DNA of 14,005 nucleotides from HGM13634 sp045537285. GTDB taxonomy: Bacteria; Bacillota; Clostridia; TANB77; CAG-508. Made by a program: the position numbers and the translations under genes. The notes under the pieces are model-generated. The model searched no databases. It saw only the letters and a list, made by a program, of their open reading frames with translations, and was not told where the DNA came from. Within the stretch, counting starts at the first letter, position 1. Every line of letters begins with the position of its first letter. Shown here piece after piece: positions 6,377 through 13,986 of this stretch. The DNA lies in assembly GCA_045537285.1 (NCBI GenBank), contig JAZSPC010000022.1, positions 1 to 14,005 of the forward strand, given 5' to 3'.

Positions 6377-7417
6377 TTATAATCGATTGTATAAATATTT
6401 CATCCATGTATATACACTATTAGCCCAATTCTTATCAGTAGCATATTTTTTATTTACCCCAGAAACCGTATTCCCGTTATAATATTTTCCACTTGCAATT
6501 TCACCATTATATATACTTGTTCCTTTAGGGTGTAAATAATTTTTCATAAGAACTCTTGCTATCATATCTATTCCAGCAACATATCCATCATATTTATAAG
6601 CGCTTGCATAAGCATTCATATCATATGCACCATATCCAAATAAGTTTTTCTTATTTGTTGATATTCTAGAAGTTCCCCAACCGCTTTCATGTATTCCTAA
6701 CGCTGCAACAAATACACCATTTATCCCGTATACCTGTTCTACATAGTAAAAATATTTTGCATTTTCTTTAAAAACACCATTTTTGTCTCTTTTTTCATTT
6801 TCAAATATTTTTTCAAACTGTTCCAGCGTTAAGCCACTTGGCTTATTTAGAGCCATATTTTTACTTAATGTTTTCAGTAATTCTTTTTTTGTATATTCTA
6901 CTGTATTATTGTTGTTATAAATAATATCATAAAAACTTCCAACGCCCACTTCTATTATTTTATTTATGGCAGGATTTAAAATTCTTCTTCCTATTTGTTC
7001 ATCAGCAATTAATATTTCTCCCTCATATTGTTTTCTTATTATTAGCTCTTGTTCTCCATCTTTTCCTTCTTGAATCACCTTTATCGCACCAATAGGTAAA
7101 CTACTATTGTTTTGATATTCTGTTTGATATTCTAATTCCACAGTTTGTACTTCAATAACTTGTTTTATTTGATTGTTTAAATTTTCCTGTATTATATCAT
7201 TTACATTAACAATTCCATTATATTCATCATCAAACCATTCTATCTCCTTAGGCTTTTGAGCAATCTGCAAACTTATATCATTTGATAATTTTTCATTTAT
7301 TATATACTTTAATAAAAATATTAGTATTATTAATGTTATCACAAAAACAACCGCTATTATTAACACATTTCTTGCTCTATTATCATTTATTTTTATTTTT
7401 TTATTTTTTTCTTTCAT
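6377..7417 (-). CDS. Membrane-anchored G5-glucosaminidase (peptidoglycan hydrolase)
   Basis: A 346-residue protein predicted to cleave the N-acetylglucosamine bond in peptidoglycan glycan strands outside the cell. A basic start and one membrane helix (about 18-40) anchor it. Residues 87-160 look like a G5 domain (repeated strands, IKVIQEGKDGEQELI, YEGEILI, NPAINKIIEVG), a module that binds cell-wall sugars. Residues 190-345 are a glucosaminidase (GH73-like) domain with GVFVAALGIHESGWGTS and NKKNLFGYGAYD; Glu244 in HESGWG is the expected catalytic acid. I use the ATG at 7417, with GGTGA just upstream. The longer frame to a TTG at 7462 is rejected because that TTG is the first triplet of a consensus -35 box. 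No clear terminator follows. The gene is divergent from 7530. Confidence 0.87.
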   Translation of the reverse strand: MKEKNKKIKINDNRARNVLIIAVVFVITLIILIFLLKYIINEKLSNDISLQIAQKPKEIEWFDDEYNGIVNVNDIIQENLNNQIKQVIEVQTVELEYQTEYQNNSSLPIGAIKVIQEGKDGEQELIIRKQYEGEILIADEQIGRRILNPAINKIIEVGVGSFYDIIYNNNNTVEYTKKELLKTLSKNMALNKPSGLTLEQFEKIFENEKRDKNGVFKENAKYFYYVEQVYGINGVFVAALGIHESGWGTSRISTNKKNLFGYGAYDMNAYASAYKYDGYVAGIDMIARVLMKNYLHPKGTSIYNGEIASGKYYNGNTVSGVNKKYATDKNWANSVYTWMKYLYNRL

Positions 7418-7433
7418 ATGTTTCACCAATATT

Positions 7434-7462
7434 ATTTTAAATATAAAAAGTTTTTTTGTCAA
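7434..7462 (-). promoter_or_regulatory. Sigma-A promoter of the glucosaminidase gene
   Basis: TTGACA (7462-7457), exactly 17 bases, TAAAAT (7439-7434) on the minus strand. The predicted start point lies about 10 bases before the ATG at 7417, close to the GGTGA ribosome site, so the leader would be very short; an additional promoter further upstream is not excluded. Confidence 0.6.
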
Positions 7463-7476
7463 TTCTTTAATAAATA

Positions 7477-7505
7477 TTGATTTTAAAGAAATGTTATAAT
7501 ATATT
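7477..7505 (+). promoter_or_regulatory. Sigma-A promoter of the plus-strand gene at 7530
   Basis: TTGATT (7477-7482), 17 bases, TATATT (7500-7505). It is followed by AAAGGAG (7515-7521) and the ATG at 7530, eight bases further. It lies 15 bases from the divergent glucosaminidase -35 box, so the two promoters may influence each other. Confidence 0.5.
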
Positions 7506-7529
7506 ATATTTATAAAAGGAGAATTACCA

Positions 7530-8366
7530 ATGAGAAGAGGAATAAATATTAGGAAAAGAAAAAAGATTCTTTTTAAAGAATTAAATAAAAAAAGTTTAAG
7601 ATTATTAACATTGCTAACTTCAATACTATTAATTTGTATAGTTATATATATTTTCTTTATTCAAGATGTCTTTATAAAAGTAAATCTTGAAAAAGATAGT
7701 ATTAATTTTTCTTATTTAAATGAAAATATACCATTTTCTTTAAGAAAAATCATTCTGTTTAGCAGTGCAACAGCTGAATCAGGTAGTGTAAATCAGTTAT
7801 TAAGTTTAGATATTTCACAGTATTGTGATATAGGAATATATTTAAACGAACTAGAAGATACCTCTAAATCAATATCTACTTTATATATCGACAACATTTA
7901 TACATCCACCCCTGAATTTGGAACACCTTACTTGTATCAAAAATCGATAGCAGATTTAGGAAAATGCAGTTTTGATGAAAATAACATTATTAAAGATAAT
8001 TTTAATTTCAATATAATAAATACTAAAACAAACGTAAATTATAATAATTATGAAATTTATTGTGGTGGAGGCACACCAATTGCAATTGGATTTTATAATA
8101 AAAATATAAAAACAGAATTTATAACAGAGAAGTCTGAAATTTTATATAATGGAACTCTATTAAAAGAAGCTGTAATTCCTTTAACTAGTTTAAATTGTAA
8201 TATATCCTTCACTATAAATATTATTACAAATTCAAATGAACACTATATCTGTAACGTAAATATTGATGTACCTTTTGAAGATAAAAGTGGTTCATTATAT
8301 GATAATGGTTATGTTACAAAAGAATTCAATAGCACTCAAACCAATAAATTTATAAGAATTAAATAA
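7530..8366 (+). CDS. Unrecognised single-pass exported protein
   Basis: A 278-residue protein that I do not recognise. It has a strongly basic N-terminus (RRGINIRKRKK, then KELNKKSLR), one membrane helix (about residues 25-46) and a 230-residue outer domain rich in Asn, Ile, Ser and Thr with alternating hydrophobic residues, suggesting beta strands. Five cysteines (99, 146, 178, 223, 241) lie in the outer part. The positive-inside rule puts the bulk outside the cell. A good AAAGGAG site eight bases upstream and clean flanking signals (promoter before, perfect hairpin after) show it is a real, separately transcribed gene. It is the only plus-strand gene in the window and is divergent from the glucosaminidase, so a wall-related role is possible but unproven. 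Confidence 0.8.
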   Translation: MRRGINIRKRKKILFKELNKKSLRLLTLLTSILLICIVIYIFFIQDVFIKVNLEKDSINFSYLNENIPFSLRKIILFSSATAESGSVNQLLSLDISQYCDIGIYLNELEDTSKSISTLYIDNIYTSTPEFGTPYLYQKSIADLGKCSFDENNIIKDNFNFNIINTKTNVNYNNYEIYCGGGTPIAIGFYNKNIKTEFITEKSEILYNGTLLKEAVIPLTSLNCNISFTINIITNSNEHYICNVNIDVPFEDKSGSLYDNGYVTKEFNSTQTNKFIRIK

Positions 8367-8391
8367 GAATAATCTTATTAATATAATAATA

Positions 8392-8421
8392 AAAAGAACT
8401 AACTTAAAAGTTAGTTCTTTT
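8392..8421. terminator. Bidirectional terminator between convergent genes
   Basis: A perfect 14-bp stem (AAAAGAACTAACTT at 8392-8405 against 8408-8421) with a minimal loop, symmetric so that each strand ends in a short T-run. It sits between the stop of the plus-strand gene (8366) and the stop of the LPXTG gene (8431) and can serve both. Confidence 0.85.
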
Positions 8422-8430
8422 CGTTATTTA

Positions 8431-10413
8431 TTATTTATTTTCTTTCTTCTTTAACATTATTGCTGATCCTGCTGCATTTACCGCAAACAAACTAGCTAAC
8501 ATTGGTACTATAAAACTTGAACCTGTTTGTGGTAATTTTTCATCATCTGATGTTGTATCATCGCCTGGTTTATCATTATCACCTGGTTTATTATTGTCGC
8601 CTGGCTTATCCTCTTCTGGTTCTTTTTCTAACTTCCCACAGTTTTCGCATTTTCCATCCACAAAATTGTGTCCTGTTGCTTTTAATGTTTCTTTGTATAT
8701 ATCTAAACATCTAGTACATGTATATTCTACATATCCATCTTGTTCACATGTAGCATTAACTCTATCTGATTCTTTATAGTCATGCCCTAATTCTTTATCT
8801 GTTTCAGTATATGTATCACCACATCTACTACATGTATACGTTGTTGTTCCTTTTTCAGTACATGTTGCTGTTGTTGTTGTTATAACATAATCATGACCTA
8901 GTTTATTTATTGTTTCTGTTTCTACATGTCCACATCTAGAACATGTTTTTGTTATTAATCCCTCTTCATTACAAGTAGCATCTTTTGTTGTTGTAACAAA
9001 GTCATGTCCTAATGCACTACCCTCGTCTGTTATCGTTTCTGTTTCTGAACAATTATTACATGTTGCTGTTTTTGTTCCATCTACTGTACAAGTCGCATCA
9101 TTATTTGATGTATAATTTGTAAAACTATGTCCTACTGCTGGTATTGTTTCTGTGTAAGAATCTCCACATTTATTTTTACATGTATACGTTCTTTCACCGT
9201 CTTCTATACAATTTGGTTCTTTTGTTATAGTTGAACCATAATTATGTCCTATTGCAGGAACTGTTTCTGTATATGATGATCCACATCCGTTTTTACATAT
9301 ATAAATATTTTCTCCTTCTGTTGTACATGTTGCTAGTTTTGAATTTACTGTATCTAAAATATAACTATGTCCTACTGCTGGTATTGTTTCTACGTATGAT
9401 TCTCCACAATTATTTTTACATGTATATACTTTTTTCCCTTCTGCTGTACAAGTTGCATCTTTTACTTTTGATGTATCTAAAACAAAATTGTGTCCTACTG
9501 TTGGTGTTGTTTCTGTATATGAAACTCCACATCCGTTTTTACATACATATGTTTTTTCACCCTCAGTTGTACAAGTTGCATCTTTTACTTTTGATGTGTC
9601 TAAAACTATTTTATGACCTACCGCTGGTATTGTTTCTGTATATGTGTCTCCACATGTACATGTATATGTTTTTGTTCCTTCTGTTGTACAAGTTGCATTT
9701 ACTGTTGAAGTTAATGTAAAATTATGTCCTACTGCTGAAATTGGTTCTGTATATGATGCTCCACAACCATTTGTACATGTATATGTTTTAACTCCATTAT
9801 TTGCACAAGTAGGATTTTGTGTTGTTTCAGAAGTATAGTTATGTCCTGTTGCTGAAATTGTTTCAATATATGTATCCCCGCATGTACATGTATATGTTTT
9901 TACTCCATTTTCTGTACATGTTGCTGCTGTTGTTACTTTTGAAGTATGATTATGTCCAGTTGCTGTAATTACTTCTTCATAAGAATATGAACAACCATTA
10001 CATTTATGTGTTTTAACTCCATTTTCTGTACATGTTACCGGTTTTGTTACCGTTGTAGTATAACTATGTCCTACTGCTGGAATTACTTCTGCATAAGAAT
10101 AATTACAAATACCACAAGTATTTGTTTTCATTCCATTTTCTGTACATGTTGCTGCTTTTATCACTTTTGAACTATAACTGTGTCCTACTGCTGCTTCTGT
10201 TTGTGTATAACCATATGAACATTTGCTACAAGTATACGTTCTAATTCCGTCTTGTGTACATGTAGGTAATTTCGTTATTTTCCAAGTTATAGTACCATCA
10301 CACCCAGGTTGTTTACAGTCTGATGGGTTACTTGCATTTATTGTTAATAACACCCCAAAAAATAAAATTGCTACTAATATAATAGTAACTTTAAGCTTTA
10401 AATTTTTTATCAT
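8431..10413 (-). CDS. LPXTG cell-wall-anchored protein with 14 Cys/His repeats
   Basis: A 660-residue surface protein. Residues 1-27 are a signal peptide (KNLKLK, then a hydrophobic core ending in INA). Residues 31-582 hold 14 repeats of about 37-41 residues, each with a TC near the start, a second Cys pair (CxxC, CxC or CxxxC) and a closing GH. A short 15th copy keeps only CENC. Then a Pro/Gly/Asp linker (KPGDNNKPGDN) leads to LPQTG (627-631), a hydrophobic stretch and KKKENK: the classic sortase signal for covalent attachment to peptidoglycan. The repeat type is common in gut Clostridia surface proteins, but function is unknown. The start is ATG 10413 with AGGGGG upstream; the TTG at 10488 is the -35 box of its promoter. 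No sortase gene is in the window. Confidence 0.88.
   Translation of the reverse strand: MIKNLKLKVTIILVAILFFGVLLTINASNPSDCKQPGCDGTITWKITKLPTCTQDGIRTYTCSKCSYGYTQTEAAVGHSYSSKVIKAATCTENGMKTNTCGICNYSYAEVIPAVGHSYTTTVTKPVTCTENGVKTHKCNGCSYSYEEVITATGHNHTSKVTTAATCTENGVKTYTCTCGDTYIETISATGHNYTSETTQNPTCANNGVKTYTCTNGCGASYTEPISAVGHNFTLTSTVNATCTTEGTKTYTCTCGDTYTETIPAVGHKIVLDTSKVKDATCTTEGEKTYVCKNGCGVSYTETTPTVGHNFVLDTSKVKDATCTAEGKKVYTCKNNCGESYVETIPAVGHSYILDTVNSKLATCTTEGENIYICKNGCGSSYTETVPAIGHNYGSTITKEPNCIEDGERTYTCKNKCGDSYTETIPAVGHSFTNYTSNNDATCTVDGTKTATCNNCSETETITDEGSALGHDFVTTTKDATCNEEGLITKTCSRCGHVETETINKLGHDYVITTTTATCTEKGTTTYTCSRCGDTYTETDKELGHDYKESDRVNATCEQDGYVEYTCTRCLDIYKETLKATGHNFVDGKCENCGKLEKEPEEDKPGDNNKPGDNDKPGDDTTSDDEKLPQTGSSFIVPMLASLFAVNAAGSAIMLKKKENK
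8668..10323 (-). repeat. Fourteen degenerate Cys/His repeats of about 111-123 bp
   Basis: Protein-level tandem repeats within the LPXTG gene. Typical unit: variable strand, ATCT, G, K-T-Y-T-C, CG, Y-T-E-T-I-P-A, V-G-H. Copies 7 to 9 share a longer lead (LDTSKVKDATC) and are the most alike, suggesting the most recent duplication. Boundaries are set from the GH that ends each unit and are approximate. Confidence 0.85.
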
Positions 10414-10459
10414 TTTTAAAATTCCCCCTAAATTTAAATTTATATTTTCCCTACATATT

Positions 10460-10488
10460 AGTATACCATTTATGTAAATTATTGTCAA
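10460..10488 (-). promoter_or_regulatory. Sigma-A promoter of the LPXTG gene
   Basis: TTGACA (10488-10483), 17 bases, TATACT (10465-10460) on the minus strand, with TGG before the -10 making it an extended -10 promoter. The leader to the ATG at 10413 is about 40 bases and contains AGGGGG ten bases before the start. Confidence 0.8.
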
Positions 10489-10578
10489 TGTTTTTTTGGA
10501 ATTTTATAACATTTTTCTTTACTTTCCGTAAGGGTTTTCATTTTTATATTTAATAAATAATATTTTACAATATCACAC

Positions 10579-10610
10579 AAAAAAAGCAGCGCTAGAAAAT
10601 CTAGCGCTGC
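10579..10610 (-). terminator. GC-rich terminator of the 423-residue gene
   Basis: A perfect 11-bp stem, GCAGCGCTAGA (10586-10596) against 10600-10610, with a three-base loop, followed on the minus strand by seven T (10585-10579). It lies 19 bases beyond the stop codon at 10629. Its stem is GC-rich, unlike the AT-rich hairpins elsewhere in the window. Confidence 0.92.
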
Positions 10611-10628
10611 CCCTGGTTAAGGTTTGTT

Positions 10629-11900
10629 TTAGTTTGCAACTACATACATGTAATTGTTTATGATAAACTCTGCATACACATCAGTGTATTTGAGAGTATC
10701 AGCATCTGTTCCATTAACATTCTGCTCCAATTGGAGTTCGAGAAGTTTAACAGAACCGTTTACATTGTTTACAAGTTCAAGTTTTACCTCTTCCTTGTAA
10801 TCAAGAGCAACTGTTGTATCGTTGTTCTGCTGTACCATTGCATCATATCCGGTGGTCTTAACTTCATACCAAGTAAGAAGTGCAATGTCACCTGATTCAG
10901 CAATCAATGCCTTCATTGCTTCTCTGTTAGACTTGTAAGTATCATAACCTTCAAGACTCATCAAAGCGCCGTTAGGATTCTTGCCGGTTGCATCTGTATA
11001 AGCTTTGTCTGCATTATCAAGCATCTTATAGTAATCATCCGCAGCATTGGGATTGTATACCAATCCATTGTTGTTGACATACTGATTCATCTTGATTTCA
11101 GGAACGAAAACAATATACTCTGCAATAGCTTTCTGAACGGGAAGTTCGCCATACTTTTCAACAAGCTCTTCGAGCTTATCTTCGCCGATCTTTTCTGCGA
11201 AAACATCAACGTTGGTGGCAACCTCTTCATCCGTAGTAAACTGATTTGCAATGTTAACAGTAGAAGCTACGAAAGCATCCATGTCAAATGCATCATCGTT
11301 GTCAATCACCTGATTGCCTTTACCGAATTGCATTACCATAAGCATAATAAATATGCCTGCAAGCGCTCCTATACCGACAATAGCACCAAACCATTTCAGG
11401 AATTTGATAAAACCATTTTCCTTAGCAGGTGCTTCAACGATAGCCTGACCTTCGGTTACTTCCTCAGCAAGTGCCTCAACGGGAGTTTCCTCTTCGGGTA
11501 CTTCCTCAGCAGATGCCTCAACGGGAGCTTCCTCTTCGGGTACTTCCTCAGCAGGTGCCTCAACGGGAGCTTCCTCATCGGTTACTTCCTCAGCAACTAC
11601 CTCAACGGGAGTTTCCTCTTCGGGTACTTCCTCAGCAACTACCTCAACGGGAGTTTCCTCTTCGGGTACTTCCTCAGCAGGTGCTTCAACGGGAGCTTCC
11701 TCTTCGGGTACTTCCTCAGCAACTACCTCAACGGGAGTTTCCTCTTCGGGTACTTCCTCAGCAGGTGCCTCGACAGGTTTTCCTATCTCGTCGTCTTTTT
11801 TGAGCGTTCTGGAAATAGAATTTGCTTCTGCACGAAGTGCAGCTATTCTTGCTTCTGCCTCCATCCGTTCTTTCGGGGTCAATTTCTTTTCGTTTTTCAT
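10629..11900 (-). CDS. Single-pass membrane protein with acidic PVEAPAEEVPEEE repeats, atypical base composition
   Basis: A 423-residue protein of unknown function. Residues 1-40 form a charged, probably helical start (LTPKERMEAEARIAALRAEA). Residues 42-157 hold eight 14-residue Pro/Glu-rich units. A membrane helix spans about 168-190. Residues 195-423 form a soluble domain without cysteines that I do not recognise, ending in a strand-rich stretch. By charge (KENGFIKFLKW before the helix) the repeat part is cytoplasmic and the C-terminal domain outside. The start is ATG 11900, with AGGAGG seven bases upstream. Its GC content is far above that of its neighbours: I count 33 of 60 bases at 11461-11520 and 26 of 60 at 10801-10860, against 9 of 60 in the kinase gene at 12841-12900. 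With its own promoter and terminator it looks like a transferred single-gene unit. Confidence 0.8.
   Translation of the reverse strand: MKNEKKLTPKERMEAEARIAALRAEANSISRTLKKDDEIGKPVEAPAEEVPEEETPVEVVAEEVPEEEAPVEAPAEEVPEEETPVEVVAEEVPEEETPVEVVAEEVTDEEAPVEAPAEEVPEEEAPVEASAEEVPEEETPVEALAEEVTEGQAIVEAPAKENGFIKFLKWFGAIVGIGALAGIFIMLMVMQFGKGNQVIDNDDAFDMDAFVASTVNIANQFTTDEEVATNVDVFAEKIGEDKLEELVEKYGELPVQKAIAEYIVFVPEIKMNQYVNNNGLVYNPNAADDYYKMLDNADKAYTDATGKNPNGALMSLEGYDTYKSNREAMKALIAESGDIALLTWYEVKTTGYDAMVQQNNDTTVALDYKEEVKLELVNNVNGSVKLLELQLEQNVNGTDADTLKYTDVYAEFIINNYMYVVAN
11421..11777 (-). repeat. 42-bp tandem repeat coding for Pro/Glu-rich units
   Basis: Eight in-frame 42-bp units (14 residues, consensus PVEAPAEEVPEEET) starting at residues 42, 56, 70, 84, 98, 112, 126 and 140, plus a decayed ninth from 154. 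Two main unit types (VEAPAEE and VEVVAEE) alternate irregularly, and nearly identical DNA in several copies points to recent expansion or slippage. Confidence 0.9.
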
Positions 11901-12010
11901 TTTTAATCCTCCTGTAAGTTATTTTTGTTTGAAAAACCAAAACCTTTAACCATTCTCTTGTCACTCAAAATCAATATGATTTATAGAGTTACATAATTAG
12001 AGATAATATA

Positions 12011-12039
12011 ATTATACCATTTTCTGTAATTGTTGTCAA
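12011..12039 (-). promoter_or_regulatory. Perfect-consensus sigma-A promoter of the 423-residue gene
   Basis: TTGACA (12039-12034), exactly 17 bases, TATAAT (12016-12011) on the minus strand, with TGG forming an extended -10. The predicted leader is about 100 bases (roughly 12004-11901), long for this window, but I see no convincing riboswitch or strong stem in it. The promoter DNA is AT-rich, unlike the gene it serves. Confidence 0.85.
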
Positions 12040-12062
12040 CACACCTTTTTCTCTCTATATAC

Positions 12063-12095
12063 AAAAAAGCAATGTCTACTTTCATAAACATTGCT
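12063..12095 (-). terminator. Terminator of the tRNA operon
   Basis: AGCAATGT (12068-12075) pairs with ACATTGCT (12088-12095), an 8-bp stem with a 12-base loop, followed on the minus strand by a run of six T. It begins seven bases after the CCA end of tRNA-Phe. Confidence 0.8.
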
Positions 12096-12101
12096 ATAAT
12101 C

Positions 12102-12177
<76 letters not shown>

Positions 12178-12210
12178 ATATTAAATTATATTTTTTATTA
12201 AATAAAAAAA

Positions 12211-12287
12211 TGGCGACCCGGAACGGGCTCGAACCGTCGACCTCTAGCGTGACAGGCTAGCGTTCTAACCAACTGAACTACCGGGCC
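12211..12287 (-). tRNA. tRNA-Asp (GTC)
   Basis: A 77-base tRNA with encoded CCA. The acceptor stem is GGCCCGG/CCGGGTC (one G-T wobble) with discriminator G. The anticodon stem CTAGC/GCTAG encloses loop CTGTCAC, anticodon GTC at 12253-12251. It is the middle gene of the operon. Confidence 0.97.
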
Positions 12288-12298
12288 GTATAAAAAAA

Positions 12299-12374
12299 TG
12301 GTGGGCGCAATAGGGCTCGAACCTATGACCTCCTGCTTGTAAGGCAGATGCTCTCCCAGCTGAGCTATGCGCCC
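12299..12374 (-). tRNA. tRNA-Val (TAC)
   Basis: A 76-base tRNA with encoded CCA. The acceptor stem is GGGCGCA/TGCGCCC with discriminator A. The anticodon stem TCTGC/GCAGG encloses loop CTTACAA, anticodon TAC at 12341-12339. It is the first gene of the operon and starts about 15 bases after the predicted transcription start. Confidence 0.97.
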
Positions 12375-12379
12375 ATTTT

Positions 12380-12468
12380 CTTATCGACGAAATCTAGTAT
12401 ACTAAATTTAAATTCAGTTGTCAATACATTTTTAAAATTTTTTTACTTTTTTTAATTTCGTCAATAAG
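12380..12468. repeat. 14-bp inverted repeat bracketing the tRNA promoter
   Basis: CTTATCGACGAAAT at 12380-12393 and ATTTCGTCAATAAG at 12455-12468 are inverted copies with one mismatch, separated by 61 bases that contain the tRNA promoter. The left copy covers the predicted transcription start; the right copy lies about 70 bases upstream, just after the kinase stop codon. It may be a paired regulator site, a long-loop RNA structure at the end of the kinase message, or chance. Confidence 0.5.
12396..12424 (-). promoter_or_regulatory. Sigma-A promoter of the tRNA operon
   Basis: TTGACA (12424-12419), exactly 17 bases, TATACT (12401-12396) on the minus strand. There is no visible terminator between the kinase stop (12478) and this promoter, so some read-through from the kinase gene is possible. 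Confidence 0.85.
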
Positions 12469-12477
12469 AATAAATGT

Positions 12478-13986
12478 TTATTGTGTTTTTATAGTCTCTA
12501 AATCGAAATAAAATTCTACGCCATTTTCTTTATTTATCACTCCATATTCATTGTTGTAATTATTCATAATTGCCTTAACTAATGATAATCCTATTCCAGT
12601 TCCACCCATTTCTCTATTTCTTGAAGTATCTTCTTTATAGAATCTCGTCCATATTTTTTGCACATTTTCTTCACTAATATTTTTTCCAGTATTAAATACA
12701 TAAACACGTACTTTATTTTCTAATAATTTTACAGTTATACTAATATACTTTTCTTTTTTTACTTTTTCTACATTTTTAATTGCATTACTTATATAATTGT
12801 TTAATATTTTTTGTACTAAATTTGTATCTGCATAAACAAAAATAGGTTGTTTTAGATTAAATTTTACTTGTATTTTATTTTCATTTAATAAAACTGTATA
12901 TTTCCTTACTTCTTCATTAATTAATTCTGTAATATTGAATAATATATTATTTGCTTTCTTTGCACCATATTCAAGTTTCATTAATTCTAACAGTTCTTTT
13001 ACCATTCTATCCATTTTATTTGCTTCATCCAATATCACCTCCGAATAAAATTTCCTGTTTTCTTCATCTGTATTTACATTCTCAATAAGTCCTTCTGCAT
13101 ATCCTTGTATTAAGGCTATTGGTGTTTTTAATTCGTGTGATACGTCTGATATGAATTGCTTTCTCATATCATCTAATTTTGATTTTTCTTCTATATCTTT
13201 TTCAAGTTCTATATTACTATTTTGTAATTTAGTAATTGTATCTTCTAACTTGTCAGACATTTTATTAATGCTTTTTCCAAGTTCATCAATTTCATCACCT
13301 GAATCTTTTATTCTATATTTTTGGCTAAAATCTAAATTTGACATTTTATTTGCAATGTTACTTAGCTCTGAAATTGGTCTAGTGAATCGTTTTGATATAA
13401 CAAGCATCGCAATTCCACTTATGATTACAGTTATAATTCCTATGGCATATAAGAAATTATTTGATATATTTACGCTGTCCTTAATTGAAGAAAGGGGCAT
13501 TCTTATATAAGTTGTGTAGTTATTATCTAACTCACCTATTAACATCAAAAAATTAATTCCACTGCTATAATCTTTTGATTCTATAATAACTACATTATCT
13601 TTATTGTATAATACATCTTTTTTATTAACTCTGTCTAGATTTAACATATATTGTTTAAAATCTTTGCTAGAATTATATACACTCACATTTCGGTTGTTAG
13701 TTATCAATATATTATAATTATTGTTAATTGCAATTTTTTCAAGTTCTAATTCTATGGCACTTGTTGACATATTAGAGTACAAATATTTATTAATCTTTTC
13801 ATAAGAAGATAATAAAGTATCTTTTTTATAGTGTAAATAATATGATTCTATTATAAAGCTATTAACAAATATAAGCATAAGTATAATTGCCATTATTGTA
13901 GTAGTCATTATAAAAAATAATTTTACTCTTACTGATTTTGTTATATCTTCTTTTCTTTCTTTTATAAACTCCTTTATATTTTTCAT
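12478..13986 (-). CDS. Membrane sensor histidine kinase (HAMP-HisKA-HATPase)
   Basis: A 502-residue two-component sensor that autophosphorylates and passes phosphate to a response regulator. Membrane helices at about 22-46 and 177-198 enclose an outer sensor region of about 130 residues with no recognised domain. A HAMP linker (199-252) and a coiled stretch follow. The H-box is FISDVSHELKTPIALIQGYAEG with phospho-acceptor His284. The N-box is around NNYISNAIKN (396-405), the G1-like box is NTGKNI (432-437) and the G2 box is GGTGIGLSLV (461-470). All catalytic elements are present. The ATG has GGTG five to six bases upstream, close to the window edge, so the usual upstream response-regulator gene would be outside. 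The class resembles VanS/YycG-like envelope sensors, but the signal is unknown. Confidence 0.93.
   Translation of the reverse strand: MKNIKEFIKERKEDITKSVRVKLFFIMTTTIMAIILMLIFVNSFIIESYYLHYKKDTLLSSYEKINKYLYSNMSTSAIELELEKIAINNNYNILITNNRNVSVYNSSKDFKQYMLNLDRVNKKDVLYNKDNVVIIESKDYSSGINFLMLIGELDNNYTTYIRMPLSSIKDSVNISNNFLYAIGIITVIISGIAMLVISKRFTRPISELSNIANKMSNLDFSQKYRIKDSGDEIDELGKSINKMSDKLEDTITKLQNSNIELEKDIEEKSKLDDMRKQFISDVSHELKTPIALIQGYAEGLIENVNTDEENRKFYSEVILDEANKMDRMVKELLELMKLEYGAKKANNILFNITELINEEVRKYTVLLNENKIQVKFNLKQPIFVYADTNLVQKILNNYISNAIKNVEKVKKEKYISITVKLLENKVRVYVFNTGKNISEENVQKIWTRFYKEDTSRNREMGGTGIGLSLVKAIMNNYNNEYGVINKENGVEFYFDLETIKTQ

Noticed and set aside
9231..9838. Plus-strand reading frames opposite the LPXTG gene
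   Set aside because: Antisense shadows of the Cys/His repeats, with repetitive Leu/Tyr-rich products and no start signals.
8668..10323. Regularly spaced repeats that could suggest a CRISPR array
   Set aside because: The repeats are in-frame coding units without constant DNA repeats separated by unique spacers, and no cas gene is present.
11328..11906. Two plus-strand repetitive reading frames opposite the high-GC gene
   Set aside because: They arise from the 42-bp repeat, which stays open in several frames; the minus frame has AGGAGG, a consensus promoter, a membrane helix and a terminator.
11758..11964. Minus-strand small reading frame overlapping the start of the 423-residue gene
   Set aside because: It is out of frame with the well-supported gene, has a basic low-complexity product and would use the leader region as coding sequence.
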